From: an uncultured Mucispirillum sp.
GTDB taxonomy: Bacteria > Chrysiogenota > Deferribacteres > Deferribacterales > Mucispirillaceae
Direction of reading: 5' to 3'
Length of the DNA stretch: 64,000 bases
NCBI GenBank assembly: GCA_944324465.1
Contig: CALUWI010000010.1
Location: 1 to 64,000, forward strand
In this document: positions 1-8,430 of the stretch, piece after piece
How the letters are laid out: each line of letters starts with the position of its first letter
Position numbering within the stretch: the stretch's first letter is position 1
Position numbers and translations under genes: made by a program
Notes under the pieces: generated by a model
The model's input: the letters and a program-made list of their open reading frames with translations, nothing else
Database searches by the model: none
Told to the model about the DNA's origin: nothing

Positions 1-134
1 AGCTCCTTTCATATTTTTTTAGTATATCATAGAAAACTTAAGTTCGCACTATTTACAGACTTTTTTTCACAGGCTCCAAAAAGCTGTATTAAAGGCTGTC
101 AATAATCTTTTATACTTATTTTACTTTTTTCCCC

Positions 135-1172
135 TTACAAACTATCTTTTGAGTTTAAGTATTTATATATTTCTTTATAACCCAGACGCCAGGCGAATTC
201 TTTTGGTGATTCTTTTAAGTCTGTAACATTTTCGCTGTAAACTATTGGATAATTTATATTTGCTCCCTTTTCTACTAAAAGTTCTACAATATCAGGTCTG
301 TTTCCTTCTATTGCTTTCTGCAGTGCAGAAGGACTTCTGACAGATTTATCTTTTTCTACAATATTAACATCTGCCCCATTATCTATTAATAGTTTTACCA
401 CATGTATATCGCCTTTTTCACAGGCATTTGATAGAATATATCTTGGAAATAGTGCATCTAAATATTTATTATTTACTGCTGCACCGTTTTTTAAAAGCAG
501 CTTAGCAATATTTATATTATTTGCTCCAATTACGCTGTAATATAGTGCATCTCTAATAGCGAGAGTATCTTCTGAAGCTATTTCTTTTCCACTTACTTTT
601 CTAAATTTCGGTTTACAGTCTGCTCCATTTTCTATCAGCCATTTGCATGTTTCATAATATCCAAATAATGCAGCATTATTTAAAGCATAGGAGTATTCTT
701 TCCTGTTTATAAGATTAATAAGCCACATAACACCTTCTATTTTATCGCTGTATGCAAGTACATTATATTGTGAGCGTTCGTTTAATTCTTTCAGCTCTTT
801 TTCTGTAAATTTTAATATCCACGGGTTATCTTTTAAAAGTTCATTTTTTACTGTATCATTAGGTATTTGATTAAATATTTCTGGCAGTACTTTTTGAATA
901 TATTTTAAAAGTCCTTGTTTATCAGTTATTTGTACTTGACCAGAATGTACAACCCCTTCAAAAGCATTATACCATTTCTCATTAGTGTCATTTATAGAAT
1001 ATTGAATACCGAATAAAAAGTCCCCTTTATATACTTCTTTAATAATTTTTTCTGTTGGTTTTACTCTCACATTAATATAATCATCAGCAGAGTTAAATAT
1101 AATAAATTCATCCTGAGCAAAAGAGAATACTGGGAAAAATAGTATTATAAATAATATAAAGCTGTGCTTCAT
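135..1172 (-). CDS. Secreted SH3-like/ankyrin-repeat protein
   Basis: The product is about 345 aa. I chose the ATG at 1172 because GGAAGG lies just upstream and the protein then opens with a clean signal peptide (hydrophobic to about residue 18, ending FSFAQ); an upstream in-frame start would bury it. Residues about 25-80 resemble a bacterial SH3 domain (a 'NVRVKPT' strand and a later 'GVVHSG'). Residues about 150-340 hold several ankyrin repeats with 'GADV/GANI' turns and 'VKLLIDNGA'-type helices. It is probably a periplasmic protein-binding protein. It is transcribed divergently from the T6SS operon, so an immunity or T6SS-related role is possible, but that is inference from position only. 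Confidence 0.8.
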   Translation of the reverse strand: MKHSFILFIILFFPVFSFAQDEFIIFNSADDYINVRVKPTEKIIKEVYKGDFLFGIQYSINDTNEKWYNAFEGVVHSGQVQITDKQGLLKYIQKVLPEIFNQIPNDTVKNELLKDNPWILKFTEKELKELNERSQYNVLAYSDKIEGVMWLINLINRKEYSYALNNAALFGYYETCKWLIENGADCKPKFRKVSGKEIASEDTLAIRDALYYSVIGANNINIAKLLLKNGAAVNNKYLDALFPRYILSNACEKGDIHVVKLLIDNGADVNIVEKDKSVRSPSALQKAIEGNRPDIVELLVEKGANINYPIVYSENVTDLKESPKEFAWRLGYKEIYKYLNSKDSL

Positions 1173-1331
1173 AAATAGATACCTTCCGTATATACTGAAT
1201 ATTTCTGCATTATACTTGATTATAATTTTCACAGCAATATTTTTCTTAATTTTCCATATTTTTTATTGTTTATGCAGCTAAAAACTATATATTGTAATGT
1301 AAAAGTCATAGAGAATATAGATAATATAAGA

Positions 1332-1360
1332 TTGACTTTAATTATTATATATTATATATT
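1332..1360 (+). promoter_or_regulatory. Sigma-70-type promoter of the T6SS operon
   Basis: TTGACT (1332-1337) and TATATT (1355-1360) are separated by exactly 17 nt, placing a start near 1367 and a leader of about 42 nt before tssA. The 236-nt intergenic region is otherwise AT-rich with no other clear element. Predicted by eye. Confidence 0.55.
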
Positions 1361-1408
1361 ACAAAAGAGTATGACAATTTTTATAAACATCTATTTCGAG
1401 GCTTTTTT

Positions 1409-2452
1409 ATGGCATACATTAATCTTGAAGAAATGATACAGCCGCTTGCAGATAACAAAAGCGGTGATAATCTGGAATATAATCCTTTATATCTTGAAAT
1501 GGAAAATTTAGCCGCAGGTGTTCCTGAATCTGTTATGGGTGATGCTGTTTTAGAGGGCAGAGAGCCAGACTGGCGTAAGCTCTGCAGTAACTGTCAGGAT
1601 TTATGGAAAAACACACGAGATTTAAGAGTTGCTGTATATCTAACCCTTTCTCTTTCTCAGTTAGATGGTTTAAATGGATTCTCTGATGGTATTAAGTTAG
1701 TTAATTTTTTAGTTTCGGATATGTGGGAATGTTTTTATCCGCAGCTTGATGCAGATGATGATAATGACCCTACAGAACGGCTGAATATACTGCAAATTAT
1801 ATCACCTTCTGTTACAAGTGGCAATGACGCATTCACTTTTTTACGCACATTCAGACAAATAAAACTTTTCAACAACAAAAAATGGACTTTAAGGGATTTA
1901 TTAATTTATCAAGGAGAAATATCTACAGAAGAAAGTTTTGACACAGCATTATTTAATGCAGAAACAGTATCAGTGCCAAAAGAAACAGTAGATGAAAAAA
2001 TCAGTCTTATAAATGAAATATCAGCACTGCTTGATAAAATAAATAATGAAATAGAGCAGAAAACAAATAATGAGTATTCATTTTCCTTTGAATGTTTAAA
2101 AAAGGAATTATCTACTCTTTTAAAATTTTATTCTAAGCTCTCAGTAGCAGAGGAATATGAAACACAAGAAACTGCAGCAGAAGTGGAAACTGTAGAAAGC
2201 ACTTCTCATACTAATAAAACAAGCTCTTTTATGAATATTGAAAATTATAAGCCAAGAAATAGAAATGAAGCACTTCTGCTTGTGAAAAAAAGTGCAGATT
2301 ATTTTAGAGAGGTAGAGCCAACTAACCCAGTGCCATATCTTTTAGACAGGGTTTTACGAATAGCAGAGATGAATTTTATAGATATTTTAAAAGATATAGA
2401 CCCAGGTGCAGTGGATAGAATTAAAGAGCAGCTTGGTCTTCCAAGAGATTAA
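1409..2452 (+). CDS. tssA: T6SS protein TssA (ImpA family)
   Basis: The product is 347 aa. The N-terminal half is an ImpA_N domain with the family signature 'EGREPDWRKL' near residue 50, followed by the conserved helical segment around 'DLRVAVYLTLSLSQLDGLNGFSDGI'-type sequence. The C-terminal region (from about residue 275, 'RNEALLLVKKSADYFREVEPTNPVPYLL') matches short-type TssA proteins. TssA caps or primes sheath assembly at the baseplate. It is the first gene of the T6SS operon, 43 nt before tssB. Confidence 0.9.
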   Translation: MAYINLEEMIQPLADNKSGDNLEYNPLYLEMENLAAGVPESVMGDAVLEGREPDWRKLCSNCQDLWKNTRDLRVAVYLTLSLSQLDGLNGFSDGIKLVNFLVSDMWECFYPQLDADDDNDPTERLNILQIISPSVTSGNDAFTFLRTFRQIKLFNNKKWTLRDLLIYQGEISTEESFDTALFNAETVSVPKETVDEKISLINEISALLDKINNEIEQKTNNEYSFSFECLKKELSTLLKFYSKLSVAEEYETQETAAEVETVESTSHTNKTSSFMNIENYKPRNRNEALLLVKKSADYFREVEPTNPVPYLLDRVLRIAEMNFIDILKDIDPGAVDRIKEQLGLPRD

Positions 2453-2495
2453 TAAAATAAGAAGTCATAAAATATAATTATCCAAGGAGGTAATA

Positions 2496-3008
2496 ATGTC
2501 TAGCAGCGGGCAAAAGTTTATAGGAAAAAACAGGGCCCCAAGAGTTCAAGTAGAATATGATGTTGAACTTTATGGAGCAGAGAAAAAGGTTAATTTGCCA
2601 TTTATAATGGGAGTAATGTCTGATTTATCAGGTAATCCAGCAGAGCCGCTTGAAAAAGTAGAGGATAGAAATTTTTTAGAAATAGATACTGATAATTTTA
2701 ATGACAGGCTTAAAAGTATGAAACCTCGTGTAGCTTTTATGGTGCCAAATGTGATTACTGGAGAAGGTCAGATAGCAGTAGATATGACTTTTGAAAATAT
2801 GGACGATTTTTCACCAGCAAAAGTGGCAGAAAAAGTGGACGGTTTAAAACAGCTTTTAGAAGCCAGAGAGCAGCTTGCAAACCTTTTAAGTTATATGGAC
2901 GGCAAAGCAGGGGCAGAAGAACTTTTATCAAAAGTATTAGAAGACCCGGCACTTTTAAAAGCGTTAGCTTCTCAAGCTAATCAGGAAAAACAGGATAAAG
3001 GAGAGTAA
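2496..3008 (+). CDS. tssB: T6SS contractile sheath small subunit TssB (VipA/ImpB)
   Basis: The product is 170 aa, the usual family length. It begins with the typical 'SGQKFIGKNRAPRVQVEYDVELYGAEKKVNLPF'-type strand region and carries the 'LPFIMGVMSDLSG' motif. TssB pairs with TssC to form the cytoplasmic contractile sheath around the Hcp tube. A strong AGGAGG precedes the start, and tssC follows 2 nt after the stop, so the two are translated together. Confidence 0.97.
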   Translation: MSSSGQKFIGKNRAPRVQVEYDVELYGAEKKVNLPFIMGVMSDLSGNPAEPLEKVEDRNFLEIDTDNFNDRLKSMKPRVAFMVPNVITGEGQIAVDMTFENMDDFSPAKVAEKVDGLKQLLEAREQLANLLSYMDGKAGAEELLSKVLEDPALLKALASQANQEKQDKGE

Positions 3009-3010
3009 GT

Positions 3011-4504
3011 ATGGCAGAAGAAAAAAAAGAATTGTCATCAACTGGTGGTTTAGATGCTTCTATGGAGTTTTCTGATTTTGAGAAATTATTAAACGAAGAA
3101 TTTAAACCAAAATCAGAAGAAGCAAATCAGGCTGTTCAAGGTGCTGTAAAAACTCTGCTTAGTCAGGCAATGGAAAATGCTAACCTTGTAAAAGGTGATG
3201 TATTAAATACTATTGAAGGAATTATTGCAGAACTTGATAAAAAATTAAGTGACCAGATTAACCAGATTATCCACCATGAAGATTTTCAAAACTTGGAAAG
3301 TGCATGGCGTGGTTTATCATATCTTGTAAATAATACTGCAAGCAGTGAAAGTTTAAAAATTAAAGTTTTAAATGTTAGCAAAAAAGACCTGGCAAAAACA
3401 CTTAAAAAATATAAAGGCACAGCATGGGACCAAAGCCCTGTATTTAAAAAAATATATGAAGATGAATATGGCACAGCAGGCGGCGAGCCTTTTGGTGCAT
3501 TAATAGGGGACTATTACTTTAATCAGACTGCACCAGATATAGAGCTTATGAAAAGCATAGCTCAGATTGCTGCAGCATCACATGCTCCATTTATTGCATC
3601 AGCTGACCCATCTATGTTAAACCTTGATTCATGGCAGGAGCTTGCAAACCCAAGAGATTTATCAAAAATCTTTTCAACTCCAGAATATGCAGCATGGAGA
3701 AGTTTCAGAGAATCAGAAGACAGCAGATATGTTGCACTTACTCTGCCTAGGGTTTTAAGCCGTGCACCTTATGATATTACAAACAACCCAATAGAAGAAT
3801 TTGCATTTACAGAAGATACAGGCAGCGGCGACAGTAAAAAATATGCCTGGATGAATGCCGCTTATGGAATGGGTGTAAATATTAACCGTTCATTTGCAGA
3901 ATACGGCTGGTGTGCACGCATTAGAGGGGTAGAAAGCGGCGGTATTGTAGAATCTTTACCAACTCATACTTTCCCATCAGATGACGGCGGTATGGCAGTA
4001 AAATGCCCTACAGAAATAGCTATTACAGACAGGAGAGAAGCAGAGCTTTCTAAAAACGGCTTCCTTCCATTATGCTACTGGAAAAATACAGATTATGCAG
4101 TATTTTTAGGCGGACAGACTGTTAATAAGCCACATGAATATGATAACCCTGATGCAACAGCAAATGCAAACCTTTCTGCAAGACTGCCGTATATTTTTGC
4201 AGTAAGCAGATTTGCTCATTATTTAAAATGTATAGTAAGGGATAAAATAGGCTCTTTTAAAGAAAGGGCAGATATGCAGAATTGGCTTAGCAACTGGATA
4301 AATAATTATGTTACAAGCGACCCGAATGCTTCTGAAGAAGTAAAAGCAAAATATCCACTTGCTGAAGCAAAAGTTGAAGTGGAAGATATAGAAGGACAGC
4401 CGGGGTATTATAATGCAAAATTCTATATGAGGCCACATTATCAGCTTGAAGGATTAACAACATCTTTACGACTTGTTTCAAAACTTCCTTCAGGACAAAA
4501 ATAA
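3011..4504 (+). CDS. tssC: T6SS contractile sheath large subunit TssC (VipB/ImpC)
   Basis: The product is 497 aa, full length for the family. It contains the conserved 'FQNLESAWRGLSYLV' segment near residue 95, 'EPFGALIGDYYF' near residue 160, and the C-terminal 'LSARLPYIFAVSRFAHYLK' and 'VEVEDIEGQPGYY' regions. It forms the sheath with TssB and is disassembled by TssH. It sits between tssB and hcp in the operon. Confidence 0.98.
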   Translation: MAEEKKELSSTGGLDASMEFSDFEKLLNEEFKPKSEEANQAVQGAVKTLLSQAMENANLVKGDVLNTIEGIIAELDKKLSDQINQIIHHEDFQNLESAWRGLSYLVNNTASSESLKIKVLNVSKKDLAKTLKKYKGTAWDQSPVFKKIYEDEYGTAGGEPFGALIGDYYFNQTAPDIELMKSIAQIAAASHAPFIASADPSMLNLDSWQELANPRDLSKIFSTPEYAAWRSFRESEDSRYVALTLPRVLSRAPYDITNNPIEEFAFTEDTGSGDSKKYAWMNAAYGMGVNINRSFAEYGWCARIRGVESGGIVESLPTHTFPSDDGGMAVKCPTEIAITDRREAELSKNGFLPLCYWKNTDYAVFLGGQTVNKPHEYDNPDATANANLSARLPYIFAVSRFAHYLKCIVRDKIGSFKERADMQNWLSNWINNYVTSDPNASEEVKAKYPLAEAKVEVEDIEGQPGYYNAKFYMRPHYQLEGLTTSLRLVSKLPSGQK

Positions 4505-4526
4505 ATTTGAAAGGAGATAACAAATT

Positions 4527-5021
4527 ATGGTTACAGATTTTTTTATTAAAATTGACGGCGTAGATGGTGAATCTAATGAGAAAAGTCATGCTAAATGGAT
4601 TGAAGTTATAGATTTTTCTCATGGCTCAGTTCAAAATATAGCTTTAGGTAAAGCACATGAAGTATCTGGCAGAGGTCAGTTTACTCCATTTACATTTACT
4701 CATGTAGTAGATAAAGCAACACCTAAACTGCAAAACTACTGTATGACAGGTCAGAAAATTAATAAAGTGGAATTTCAAGTATGCCGCTCTATTGGTGGAA
4801 GCCAGGTGCCTGTTTATGAAGTAACTATGGAAAATGTTAAAATAGCAAAAGCAGATGTGCATACAGTTCAGCACAATGTAGATTCAAGCATAGCTTATCA
4901 GGCAGTAGAAACTGTAGAATTTATTGTTGGTAAAATGACTTGGAAAGTTACTCCAATCAAACCAGATAATACAAAAGACGGTGCAGTAGAAGCATCTTTT
5001 GACCAAACACTTAATGGATAA
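4527..5021 (+). CDS. hcp: T6SS tube protein Hcp (TssD)
   Basis: The product is 164 aa, typical for Hcp. The N-terminus 'FFIKIDGVDGES' and the later 'KWIEVIDFSHGS' and 'GRGQFTPFTFTH' are Hcp signatures. Hcp hexamers stack into the expelled inner tube. It has a strong RBS (AAAGGAGA) 22 nt after tssC. A perfect hairpin lies directly after its stop, which would suit higher hcp output than the downstream genes. Confidence 0.97.
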   Translation: MVTDFFIKIDGVDGESNEKSHAKWIEVIDFSHGSVQNIALGKAHEVSGRGQFTPFTFTHVVDKATPKLQNYCMTGQKINKVEFQVCRSIGGSQVPVYEVTMENVKIAKADVHTVQHNVDSSIAYQAVETVEFIVGKMTWKVTPIKPDNTKDGAVEASFDQTLNG

Positions 5022-5031
5022 TATTTATAAA

Positions 5032-5075
5032 AAACTGTGCAGTAGTAAAGTGCTGCACAGTTTATAAGGTTTTTT
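5032..5075 (+). terminator. Hairpin after hcp, likely partial terminator or mRNA stabiliser
   Basis: AAACTGTGCAG (5032-5042) pairs perfectly with CTGCACAGTTT (5053-5063) around a 10-nt loop. A T6 tract follows at 5070-5075 after a 6-nt gap, directly before the tssE start at 5076. The operon continues, so it would attenuate or process rather than fully stop transcription. Confidence 0.6.
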
Positions 5076-5567
5076 ATGGCAGATGATTTTCAAAACAGCG
5101 GCTATAAGTTTTTGCCATATTCTATGCAGAAACTGACAGATTTAGACCCGCTTACAAAAGTGGAAAATTATTCAAGAGAAATGAATATTCCTAAATTAAA
5201 AGAAGATATAATTAAAAATATTGAAATGATTTTTATGTCTAAATCACACTTATATACTGATATAGAAAATCTGCCGGAAGATGTTAAAAACAGCGTTATA
5301 TGTTACGGATTAGATGACTATACAGGCAGAAGGCTTAGTAATGAATTAATAATGCATTTAGAAGCAAATATTATTGAGCAGATAAAATATTATGAGTCAA
5401 GAATAAATCCTGATACTATAGAAGTTGATGTAAAAATAAAAAATAACGGCTATTATTGTGATATGATAATATCTGGTGATGTAAATATTCCAGATATTCA
5501 TGAAACAGTAAAGTTTCAGACAAGTTTTAATTTTGAAACAGGGCTTTCCACAATTAAGCCTTTATAA
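5076..5567 (+). CDS. tssE: T6SS baseplate protein TssE (gp25-like)
   Basis: The product is 163 aa. The segment 'SVICYGLDDYTGRRLSN' near residue 75 corresponds to the TssE/gp25 'NYGLPDLSG' motif, and 'VDVKIKNNGYYCDMIISGDV' forms the C-terminal strand region. TssE is part of the baseplate wedge with TssF, TssG and TssK. It lies between hcp and tssF, as in many T6SS operons. Confidence 0.88.
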   Translation: MADDFQNSGYKFLPYSMQKLTDLDPLTKVENYSREMNIPKLKEDIIKNIEMIFMSKSHLYTDIENLPEDVKNSVICYGLDDYTGRRLSNELIMHLEANIIEQIKYYESRINPDTIEVDVKIKNNGYYCDMIISGDVNIPDIHETVKFQTSFNFETGLSTIKPL

Positions 5568-5578
5568 AAAGAGTAGAT

Positions 5579-7384
5579 ATGATAAAAACTTTTTTAGATT
5601 ATTATAGAGATAACCTGCATTATATAAGAAGCTCAGCAAAAGATTTTGCAGCAGAATTTCCAAAGATTGCTTCTCGTCTTGAAATATCTGCATTTGACTG
5701 TGAAGACCCGTATATAGAAAGGCTTCTTGAAGGAACAGCATTTTTAGCAGCAAAAGTAGATGAACGCATAAGCCGTGGTTTTCCTAGAATGTTAGAGTCA
5801 GTTATTTGTGCTATTTCTCCAAAAAGTCTTTTTCCAAACCCGTCTTTTGGTGTGGCTGCCTGCACTTTAGATGCCAGCAGGGTATCAAATGGTGCGGAAG
5901 TTACAAGCAGCGAGATAATGGAAGTTTCTCTGCCTTTTACAAAAACACCATGCAAATTTACTTCCTGCTGGAATGTTAGTTTACTGCCGCTAAAAATTAA
6001 TTCATCGAAATATATTACAAATGAAATATCATCTATTGATACAGTAAGCGGTAAATATTCAGCAGGGCTTGAATTAAATATAGATATGCAGAATTCTGAT
6101 AATTTCAGCAGCATAAATGCAGAATATATTGATTTATATTTAAATATGACAGACAGCAGTGCATCTATGCTTTTATGGCAGCTTATGTGTGATTTAGACA
6201 GTATCATATTAAAAACAGATAATAAGTCTACCAGCATAAAAGATTTTAAAGTAGAGCTTCCTGTTTTTAATACTAATGACAGTTTATTATATGCAGCACA
6301 GACTCAGTTTTCAGGTCTTAATGCTTTGCAGAACTTTTTTATATATCCAGATATGTTTAAGTTTGTAAGGATATATGGAATAAATAAATTATTTCAGCAG
6401 ATATCAGAAAGCCATGGCAGGCTTATTTTCACTTTTATAAAAAGGCGTAATGAACTGCTTTCTGTTATTAATAACGAAAGTATTATGATAAACTGCCTGC
6501 CTTTGATTAATCTTTTTAAGATGAATTCCAGCAGGGGATATACTAACGATTTTTATGAATATCACATTGTGCCAAATAATGTGGCTGCAAATGATTATGA
6601 AGTATATAATATTCAAAGTATAAACTTTTTTGATAATATAAATAATCTGCTTCTTACTGCAAAACCTTTTTACTATACAGACAGCGATGTTTATTTTAAC
6701 AATAACTATGATTATTTTTCTATTCATAGAAGACCTCGCAGTGACGGACTTTATTCTAACAGAAGCAGCTATAAAGGATATGAAGTTTTTGCATCTGTTT
6801 CTGGTGAAAAATGGCAGTCTGTTAGAGATGAAATAAAGCAGTATTCAGCAGAATTAATATGCACAAACAGAGATTTACCGCTGTTTATTAAGGCTGGTAC
6901 AAAAATATCATATTCATCAAGTATTTTTGAAAGCGGCTTTTTTATTAATGCACCAACTAAACCTTTAACTCCACTTATTAACAGCGGCAGGCAGGAAGAC
7001 TGGGAAAAGATAAATCACATTATGCTTAATATTTCAAGCATACTTTGGAAGCCGGGTGAAGTGCCTGTAAAAATTATAAAAAATATAATTAAAAGTTATT
7101 CGCTGCTGCCTGCAGATGATACAGAAAGGATACTTTCCAGTATTATTTCTATGGAATCAGAGCCTGCAGTATTCAGGTATATCCATGCAAATAACAGTAT
7201 ATTTTATGAGCATGGCTGGAAATTAAATATAACTATTTCTGAAAGCAGGATAAACGATATAGGCTTTTTTACTTTTGCATGTGTGTTGTGGCAGTTTTTC
7301 CAAAGCTATGTGCAGATAAATTCTCATATAGAGTTTAATGTATATTCAGAATCTTATGGACTGATAAAACAATGGACAATGTAA
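5579..7384 (+). CDS. tssF: T6SS baseplate protein TssF (VasA/ImpG)
   Basis: The product is 601 aa, normal family length. The N-terminus 'LDYYRDNLHYIRSSAKDFAAEFPKIASRL' and 'EDPYIERLLEGTAFLAAKVDERI' are diagnostic of TssF. It builds the baseplate wedge with TssG, TssE and TssK. It overlaps tssG by 13 nt, implying translational coupling. Confidence 0.96.
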   Translation: MIKTFLDYYRDNLHYIRSSAKDFAAEFPKIASRLEISAFDCEDPYIERLLEGTAFLAAKVDERISRGFPRMLESVICAISPKSLFPNPSFGVAACTLDASRVSNGAEVTSSEIMEVSLPFTKTPCKFTSCWNVSLLPLKINSSKYITNEISSIDTVSGKYSAGLELNIDMQNSDNFSSINAEYIDLYLNMTDSSASMLLWQLMCDLDSIILKTDNKSTSIKDFKVELPVFNTNDSLLYAAQTQFSGLNALQNFFIYPDMFKFVRIYGINKLFQQISESHGRLIFTFIKRRNELLSVINNESIMINCLPLINLFKMNSSRGYTNDFYEYHIVPNNVAANDYEVYNIQSINFFDNINNLLLTAKPFYYTDSDVYFNNNYDYFSIHRRPRSDGLYSNRSSYKGYEVFASVSGEKWQSVRDEIKQYSAELICTNRDLPLFIKAGTKISYSSSIFESGFFINAPTKPLTPLINSGRQEDWEKINHIMLNISSILWKPGEVPVKIIKNIIKSYSLLPADDTERILSSIISMESEPAVFRYIHANNSIFYEHGWKLNITISESRINDIGFFTFACVLWQFFQSYVQINSHIEFNVYSESYGLIKQWTM

Positions 7385-8430
7385 AATCTCTTGTAAAGCA
7401 TGCTGTAAAACTTTCATCTAGTAAAAGCAGTATGCCTGATTTTTATGAATATGTAAGACGGCTTGAGTGTATCCATAAGGATTTAAAACGGGTAGGTTCA
7501 GCACCAGATATTAATAGTGAAATAGTGCGTTTTGCTCAAATCCCGCATTTGCATTTTCCGTCAAGTGATATTGAAAGTGTTGCAGTTTTATCAAAAGCTC
7601 ATCAGCAGGTATTAATAAACCAGTATTTTTTTGGTCTGCTTGGTGCAAATGGCCCTATGCCCCTTGAATATACAAGTTATGTTATAAACCGCTCAAATAA
7701 TTATTATGACAGAACCATGCAGAAGTTTTTAGATATTATAAATAATAGAATGTTAACACTCTATTATAAAGCATGGGCATATAATGAACAGGCAGTAGAT
7801 TATGACAGAGAAAATGGGCTTATAAGTCATATTATTGGTGCTTTAACTGGCAGTGTAAGTGATATTTATTATGATAAAAATGACATAATGTCTGAAAATT
7901 TTGAGAAATCATTTGCCAGATTTTTATCTATTTCTATAAGAAGTAAAGACGGACTTGAAAAAATATTAAAAGCCTATTACCACATACCAGTAAAAGTAAT
8001 TACAAATGTGGAAACAAAGCATGATATTCCTAAAAAATATTACTGCAAGTTAGGCAGCAGGCAGACATGCACATTAGGCAAAAATGCTCAGATTGGCACC
8101 CATTATTTAAGCAACAGCAAAAAAATAAGAATAGAGTTTGAAGTGCAGGACTTTAAGCAGTGCCAGAAACTTCTTCCAGGCACTATGGAGTTTGAAAGAA
8201 TTTCATATATATTAAATACTTACTTAAATAAACCTATGGAATATTCTATAAGATATATTATAAAAAATGATACAACACTGCAAAGCAGACTTACAGGTGA
8301 AAATGCTTTAGGTATGGGTATTGTATTAAAAAACAGCAGTAAAAAAGCATATGATATAGTAATAACAGTTAATGGATACAGCAGAAGTGTAAACCAGCAT
8401 AAAAATTCATATTATAAGGAGCAGTTATGA
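7372..8430 (+). CDS. tssG: T6SS baseplate protein TssG (VasB/ImpH)
   Basis: The product is 352 aa. Typical TssG features are 'YEYVRRLECIHKDLKRVG' near residue 25, 'QIPHLHFPSSDI' near 60, and 'YFFGLLGANGPMPLEYTSYV' near 90. The gene starts inside the 3' end of tssF, and its TGA overlaps the ATG of tssH. TssG is the baseplate partner of TssF. Confidence 0.95.
   Translation: MDNVKSLVKHAVKLSSSKSSMPDFYEYVRRLECIHKDLKRVGSAPDINSEIVRFAQIPHLHFPSSDIESVAVLSKAHQQVLINQYFFGLLGANGPMPLEYTSYVINRSNNYYDRTMQKFLDIINNRMLTLYYKAWAYNEQAVDYDRENGLISHIIGALTGSVSDIYYDKNDIMSENFEKSFARFLSISIRSKDGLEKILKAYYHIPVKVITNVETKHDIPKKYYCKLGSRQTCTLGKNAQIGTHYLSNSKKIRIEFEVQDFKQCQKLLPGTMEFERISYILNTYLNKPMEYSIRYIIKNDTTLQSRLTGENALGMGIVLKNSSKKAYDIVITVNGYSRSVNQHKNSYYKEQL

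Noticed and set aside
1-12. RBS (AAGGAGCT on the minus strand) of a gene starting left of the window
   Set aside because: Plausible, but no start codon or coding sequence lies within the window to support it.
4311-4622. A 103-codon minus-strand reading frame spanning the tssC/hcp junction
   Set aside because: It is opposite two certain genes and has no RBS.
5620-6237. A 205-codon minus-strand reading frame
   Set aside because: It lies entirely opposite tssF, whose family match is unambiguous.
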